Shown here piece by piece: positions 39,911 to 43,258 of a stretch of 43,258 bases of DNA; within the stretch, counting starts at the first letter, position 1, and each line of letters opens with the position of its first letter. The notes beneath the pieces are model-generated. The model did no database searches. It saw only the letters and a list, made by a program, of their open reading frames with translations, and had not been told where the DNA came from. The stretch covers positions 1 through 43,258 of the forward strand of contig CAMPKC010000039.1 in NCBI GenBank assembly GCA_946887045.1. The letters are read 5' to 3'. The DNA is from an uncultured Sphingobacteriaceae bacterium. GTDB lineage: Bacteria > Bacteroidota > Bacteroidia > Sphingobacteriales > Sphingobacteriaceae. A program made the translations under genes and the position numbers.

Positions 39911-41461
39911 ATGCAAGAAACAACGATTCTTTGGGCCGATGATGAAATCGACTTACTAAAACCCCATATCATGCTCTTAAATGAGAAGGGTTATTCTATA
40001 AAAACTGTTACTAACGGCAATGATGCTTTAGATGCTTTCAAAGCCGGATTTTTTGATCTGGTTTTCTTGGATGAGAACATGCCGGGACTTACCGGTTTAG
40101 AGACACTTGCAGAAATAAAAAACATAAATCCTGACGTTCCTATCGTTTTAATCACCAAAAACGAAGAGGAGTATTTGATGGAGGACGCCATAGGTTCTAA
40201 AATTGACGACTATTTAATAAAGCCGGTTAATCCGCGCCAGGTTCTGTTGACCATTAAGAAATTGACAGAAAATAAAAAGCTGATCAACCAAAAGACCTCT
40301 ATGGCATACCAGCAAGATTTCCGGACGCTGGGCATGACCCTGAATGACAATTTAAGCTTTTCAGAGTGGGTAGATGTTTACAAGAAATTAGTGTATTGGG
40401 AGCTCTCTTTGGAACAGCTTGAAGACACGGGAATGCATGAAATTTTGACCATGCAAAAGTCTGAGGCTAACATGCAGTTTAGCAAATTCGTTGAAAAAAA
40501 CTACCTCAGCTGGTGTAAAGACCCGGAGTCAGGACCGGTAACTTCAGAGCAGTTATTAAAAAAGAAACTGTTTCCTTTGCTTGATACAAAGACAACCTTT
40601 TTTATTCTGATAGACAATTTAAGGTACGATCAGTGGAAAATGATCAACTCCTTAATTACCGAACACTTTAGATTGGAAGAGGAAGATAATTATTACAGCA
40701 TTTTACCAACTGCAACTCAATACGCCCGAAACGCTATCTTTTCCGGATTAATGCCGTTGGAGATGGAGAAACGCTATCCTTCTATGTGGCAAAACGATGA
40801 AGACGAAGGGGGGAAAAACTTATTCGAAGAGCAGTTTCTGGCTGATAATATTAACCGGAACTTTCGTAGAGATTTAAAACACTCTTACACAAAGGTTTTA
40901 ACATTCGAGCAGGGTAAGGCCGTTGTAGAGAATATCAACAATCTGTTAACAAACGAGTTAAATGTAATTGTATATAATTTCGTGGATATGTTGTCTCATG
41001 CCCGAACGGACATGGCAATGATTCGCGAGCTGGCCAATGACGAGGCGGCATACAGATCATTGACTTATTCGTGGTTTGAACATTCACCTTTGCTTGAAAC
41101 TATCCGAAAACTAGCAACTAAGAACGTCAGGCTGGTAATCACTACTGATCACGGAACTATTCGTGTTAAACATCCAACTAAAGTAATCGGCGATAGAAAC
41201 ACAAACACAAATCTAAGGTATAAACAAGGTAAGAACCTGAATTTTGTTGCAAAGGATGTGTTTCACATAAAAAACCCCCATGAAGCACATTTACCAAAGC
41301 TTCATGTAAGTTCAAGTTTTATTTTCACTAAAGAAGATTCGTATTTTGTTTATCCTAACAATTACAATCACTTCGTGAACTATTATAATGAAACCTTTCA
41401 GCATGGGGGTATTTCTCTGGAAGAGATGATTGTTCCATATGCTGTTTACAGCCCCAGGTAA
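39911..41461 (+). CDS. porX: PorX: response regulator with PglZ/alkaline-phosphatase-like domain
   Basis: A 516-residue two-domain regulator. The receiver domain (1-115) has Asp10-Asp11, phospho-acceptor Asp54 (VFLDENMPG), Thr82 and Lys104. The C-terminal domain (about 225-510) is alkaline-phosphatase-like: FFILIDNLRYDQW with metal-binding Asp235, a Thr-rich nucleophile block ILPTATQYARNAIFSG, and TTDHGTIRVKHP. This matches PorX, which with the kinase PorY and a sigma factor controls type IX secretion genes in Porphyromonas and has phosphodiesterase activity. Its presence with gldD and gldH fits a T9SS-bearing organism. Confidence 0.9.
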   Translation: MQETTILWADDEIDLLKPHIMLLNEKGYSIKTVTNGNDALDAFKAGFFDLVFLDENMPGLTGLETLAEIKNINPDVPIVLITKNEEEYLMEDAIGSKIDDYLIKPVNPRQVLLTIKKLTENKKLINQKTSMAYQQDFRTLGMTLNDNLSFSEWVDVYKKLVYWELSLEQLEDTGMHEILTMQKSEANMQFSKFVEKNYLSWCKDPESGPVTSEQLLKKKLFPLLDTKTTFFILIDNLRYDQWKMINSLITEHFRLEEEDNYYSILPTATQYARNAIFSGLMPLEMEKRYPSMWQNDEDEGGKNLFEEQFLADNINRNFRRDLKHSYTKVLTFEQGKAVVENINNLLTNELNVIVYNFVDMLSHARTDMAMIRELANDEAAYRSLTYSWFEHSPLLETIRKLATKNVRLVITTDHGTIRVKHPTKVIGDRNTNTNLRYKQGKNLNFVAKDVFHIKNPHEAHLPKLHVSSSFIFTKEDSYFVYPNNYNHFVNYYNETFQHGGISLEEMIVPYAVYSPR

Positions 41462-41483
41462 AATCAATTTTTATCTTTGAACA

Positions 41484-41903
41484 ATGGAATTAAAAGTTTC
41501 AAACCTTAACGATCTGCCGGATGTTGCAAGAAAGATTCTGGAATTTGCAGGAGATAATCGCATATTTCTGTTTTATGGAGAAATGGGTGCAGGAAAAACT
41601 ACATTAATTAAGGCTCTGTGCAGCGTATTACAGGTGGAAGATACGGTATCGAGTCCTACGTTTTCGATTGTAAATGAATATTTCGGAAGCACAGAATCGA
41701 TTTATCATTTTGATTTTTACAGAATAAAAAATGAAACAGAGGCGTTCGACCTGGGATACGAAGATTATTTGTATTCGGGTAATTATTGTCTTATAGAATG
41801 GCCTGAAAAAATCTCCAATCTTCTTCCATCAAAATTTGTGGAATTAAAATTGCTGCAAACTTCAGAGAATGAACGTGTAATTAAGGCTCATCTGTTTAAT
41901 TGA
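41484..41903 (+). CDS. tsaE: tRNA threonylcarbamoyladenosine synthesis ATPase TsaE
   Basis: A 139-residue P-loop ATPase that supports TsaD/TsaB in t6A37 formation. Walker A GEMGAGKTTLIKAL (32-45), SSPTFSIVNEY, the HFDFYRI block, and LIEWPEKI are family features. It follows porX by 22 bases and is likely co-transcribed. Confidence 0.93.
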   Translation: MELKVSNLNDLPDVARKILEFAGDNRIFLFYGEMGAGKTTLIKALCSVLQVEDTVSSPTFSIVNEYFGSTESIYHFDFYRIKNETEAFDLGYEDYLYSGNYCLIEWPEKISNLLPSKFVELKLLQTSENERVIKAHLFN

Positions 41904-41966
41904 TATTATATTGCCTCTAAGTAAATGGGATTTCGTATTTTCAGCACACTTTATTAGATACATGGT

Positions 41967-43181
41967 ATGATGAGTGAACTGTCGGACATTGCAAAGCAAG
42001 CTATGATGCAGCCCCAGGAGGCAATGCTCGAGACTAAAAAGAAAAAAAACAGCCTTCACATCGGCATTCCGAAAGAAAGCTCTTTCCAGGAAAATAGAAT
42101 TGCTTTAACTCCCTTATCAGTTGCATTGCTTGTAAACAATGGTCATGATGTTGTTATTGAATCAGGAGCCGGAAAGGGTGCAAATTTTTCTGATAACGAT
42201 TATAGTGAACACGGCGCAACGATACAGTACGATAAAAAAGAAGTATTCAAAGCCGATATTATTATAAAAATCGGACCCCCGACACAGGAAGAAATAGGCA
42301 TGATGAAGCCCTTCCAGGTGTTGTTTTCCACACTTCAAATGGGCTCGCTTAAAGCGGAATCGCTCGAAGCGATGATGAAAAAGAAGATTACCGCCCTATC
42401 TTACGAATACTTACGTGATGAAGGTGGGTCTTTAAGCGTAATTCGTTCCATGAGCGAGATTGTGGGCGCAACATCCGTACTCATAGCAGCCGAGTATTTA
42501 AGTAATGTATTTGATGGAAAAGGCTTAATGCTTGGCGGTATAACCGGCGTTCCGCCGACTGAAATGGTAATTTTAGGTGCGGGTACTGTTGGCGAGTATG
42601 CTGCAAGAACAGCTATCGCCCTTGGCGCAGAAGTTAAGGTTTTTGATAGTTCTATTTATAGACTCAGGCGTTTGCAAAATAATATCGGTGCCCGGGTTTT
42701 TACCTCGGTAATTCAGCCGATTGTATTAAGTAAAGCTATAACCACTTGTGATGTAGTTATAGGCGCAATACGAGCGCACAAAGGATTAAGTCCTTGTATT
42801 GTTAGCGAAGAAACCGTAAGTCACATGAAGCCCAATTCGGTGATTATTGATGTAAGTATCGATCAGGGTGGATGTTTCGAAACATCCAGAATTACAAACC
42901 ACACGCATCCGGTTTTTCGAAAATACGATGTAATTCATTACTGCGTACCAAATATTGCATCCCGCGTAGCCAGAACGGCAACATATGCTTTAACAAACAT
43001 CTTTACTCCTATTTTAATGGATATTGGCGAGATGGGAGGTTTGATGAATGTTATCTGGGAAAAATCCGGCGTGCGAAACGCAATTTACCTTTATCAGGGG
43101 CACCTTACCAACCAAGACCTTGCAGAAAGATTTAACATCTCCCCGAAAGATTTAGAGTTACTAATTGTCTCGAATCGTTAA
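41967..43181 (+). CDS. Alanine dehydrogenase-like protein lacking the catalytic His
   Basis: A 404-residue member of the alanine dehydrogenase / transhydrogenase alpha family. IGIPKESSFQENRIALTP with Arg44, a substrate-binding Lys101 (IIIKIGPP), the Rossmann loop VILGAGTVGEYAARTA, and VSIDQGGCFETSR match Ald. The usual YLHLA block, whose His is the acid-base, reads STLQMGS, so that His is Gln124. There is also a 30-residue hydrophilic N-terminal extension (LSDIAKQAMMQPQEAML). It is usually annotated as alanine dehydrogenase, but activity should not be assumed. An ATG at 41970 is equally possible. Confidence 0.82.
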   Translation: MMSELSDIAKQAMMQPQEAMLETKKKKNSLHIGIPKESSFQENRIALTPLSVALLVNNGHDVVIESGAGKGANFSDNDYSEHGATIQYDKKEVFKADIIIKIGPPTQEEIGMMKPFQVLFSTLQMGSLKAESLEAMMKKKITALSYEYLRDEGGSLSVIRSMSEIVGATSVLIAAEYLSNVFDGKGLMLGGITGVPPTEMVILGAGTVGEYAARTAIALGAEVKVFDSSIYRLRRLQNNIGARVFTSVIQPIVLSKAITTCDVVIGAIRAHKGLSPCIVSEETVSHMKPNSVIIDVSIDQGGCFETSRITNHTHPVFRKYDVIHYCVPNIASRVARTATYALTNIFTPILMDIGEMGGLMNVIWEKSGVRNAIYLYQGHLTNQDLAERFNISPKDLELLIVSNR

Positions 43182-43258
43182 GCCTTGAAAATTTATTAAA
43201 ACACTTTTTAGTGATTCTCCTTTTACAAGTAGAGGTCGCTAAAAATGAATTTCAATAA

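Noticed and set aside
1..43258. CRISPR arrays, tRNA or rRNA genes, insertion sequences, integrases, phage or toxin-antitoxin genes
   Set aside because: I looked for regularly spaced repeats, cloverleaf and rRNA strings, transposase or integrase motifs and paired small basic/acidic ORFs and saw none that hold up; the window reads as stable core chromosome.

Overview
The window looks like core chromosome of a Bacteroidota bacterium, most likely a member of the Sphingobacteriaceae (Pedobacter or Mucilaginibacter type). The reasons are the gliding-motility lipoproteins GldD and GldH, a PorX-type response regulator of the type IX secretion system, the LpxC-FabZ fusion, the cysteine-rich RicT, several SusC-like or DUF3078 outer-membrane proteins, AT-rich intergenic DNA, almost no Shine-Dalgarno sequences, and promoters of the form TTTG-N(19-21)-TAnnTTTG. 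The family-level placement is an inference from protein style. No rRNA, tRNA, CRISPR array, insertion sequence, integrase or phage gene was seen.

Layout. 1-2517: end of a glycosyltransferase, glf (UDP-galactopyranose mutase), and an exported metallo-hydrolase. 2599-5650: a PA0069-type radical SAM protein, then on the minus strand a conserved unknown, a periplasmic cyclophilin and exonuclease III. 5938-9560: a TPR protein, then phosphosulfolactate synthase, aroE and gldD. 9565-12478 (minus): holB, ricT, gldH in a tightly packed operon convergent with gldD. 12680-17534 (plus): ruvX, an O-methyltransferase, two glucosaminidase-LysM proteins, a carboxypeptidase-regulatory-like protein, a small HExxH membrane protein and a DUF3078 protein. 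17714-19057: ffh. 19126-21650: a small lipoprotein, a gene-free stretch with a structured element, and two divergent outer-membrane beta-barrel genes that share a duplicated operator-like dyad. 21705-28997: murF, a large M14 carboxypeptidase-like protein and mfd. 29275-33251: a 42-codon lipoprotein-like ORF, five small membrane proteins, a Nif3-family protein and a zinc-ribbon coiled-coil protein. 33305-38505 (minus): lpxD, lpxC/fabZ, lpxA and an orphan ABC ATPase, followed by efp and 5-formyltetrahydrofolate cyclo-ligase. 38577-43181: an HD phosphohydrolase, porX, tsaE and an alanine-dehydrogenase-like protein.

Functionally the region mixes envelope construction (lipid A, peptidoglycan, galactofuranose), gliding and T9SS export, DNA replication and repair (holB, ruvX, mfd, xth) and translation or targeting (efp, ffh, tsaE). 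I see no obvious discrete new defence or mobile system. The most distinctive signals are: an EF-P with asparagine at the tip of its active loop; an Ald homologue lacking the catalytic histidine; two promoters with near-identical geometry that should give leaderless mRNAs; a promoter -7 box inside a terminator hairpin; a 38-bp-spaced duplicated dyad between two porin genes; an unexplained structured region at 19640-19765; and a minimal HExxH membrane protein.
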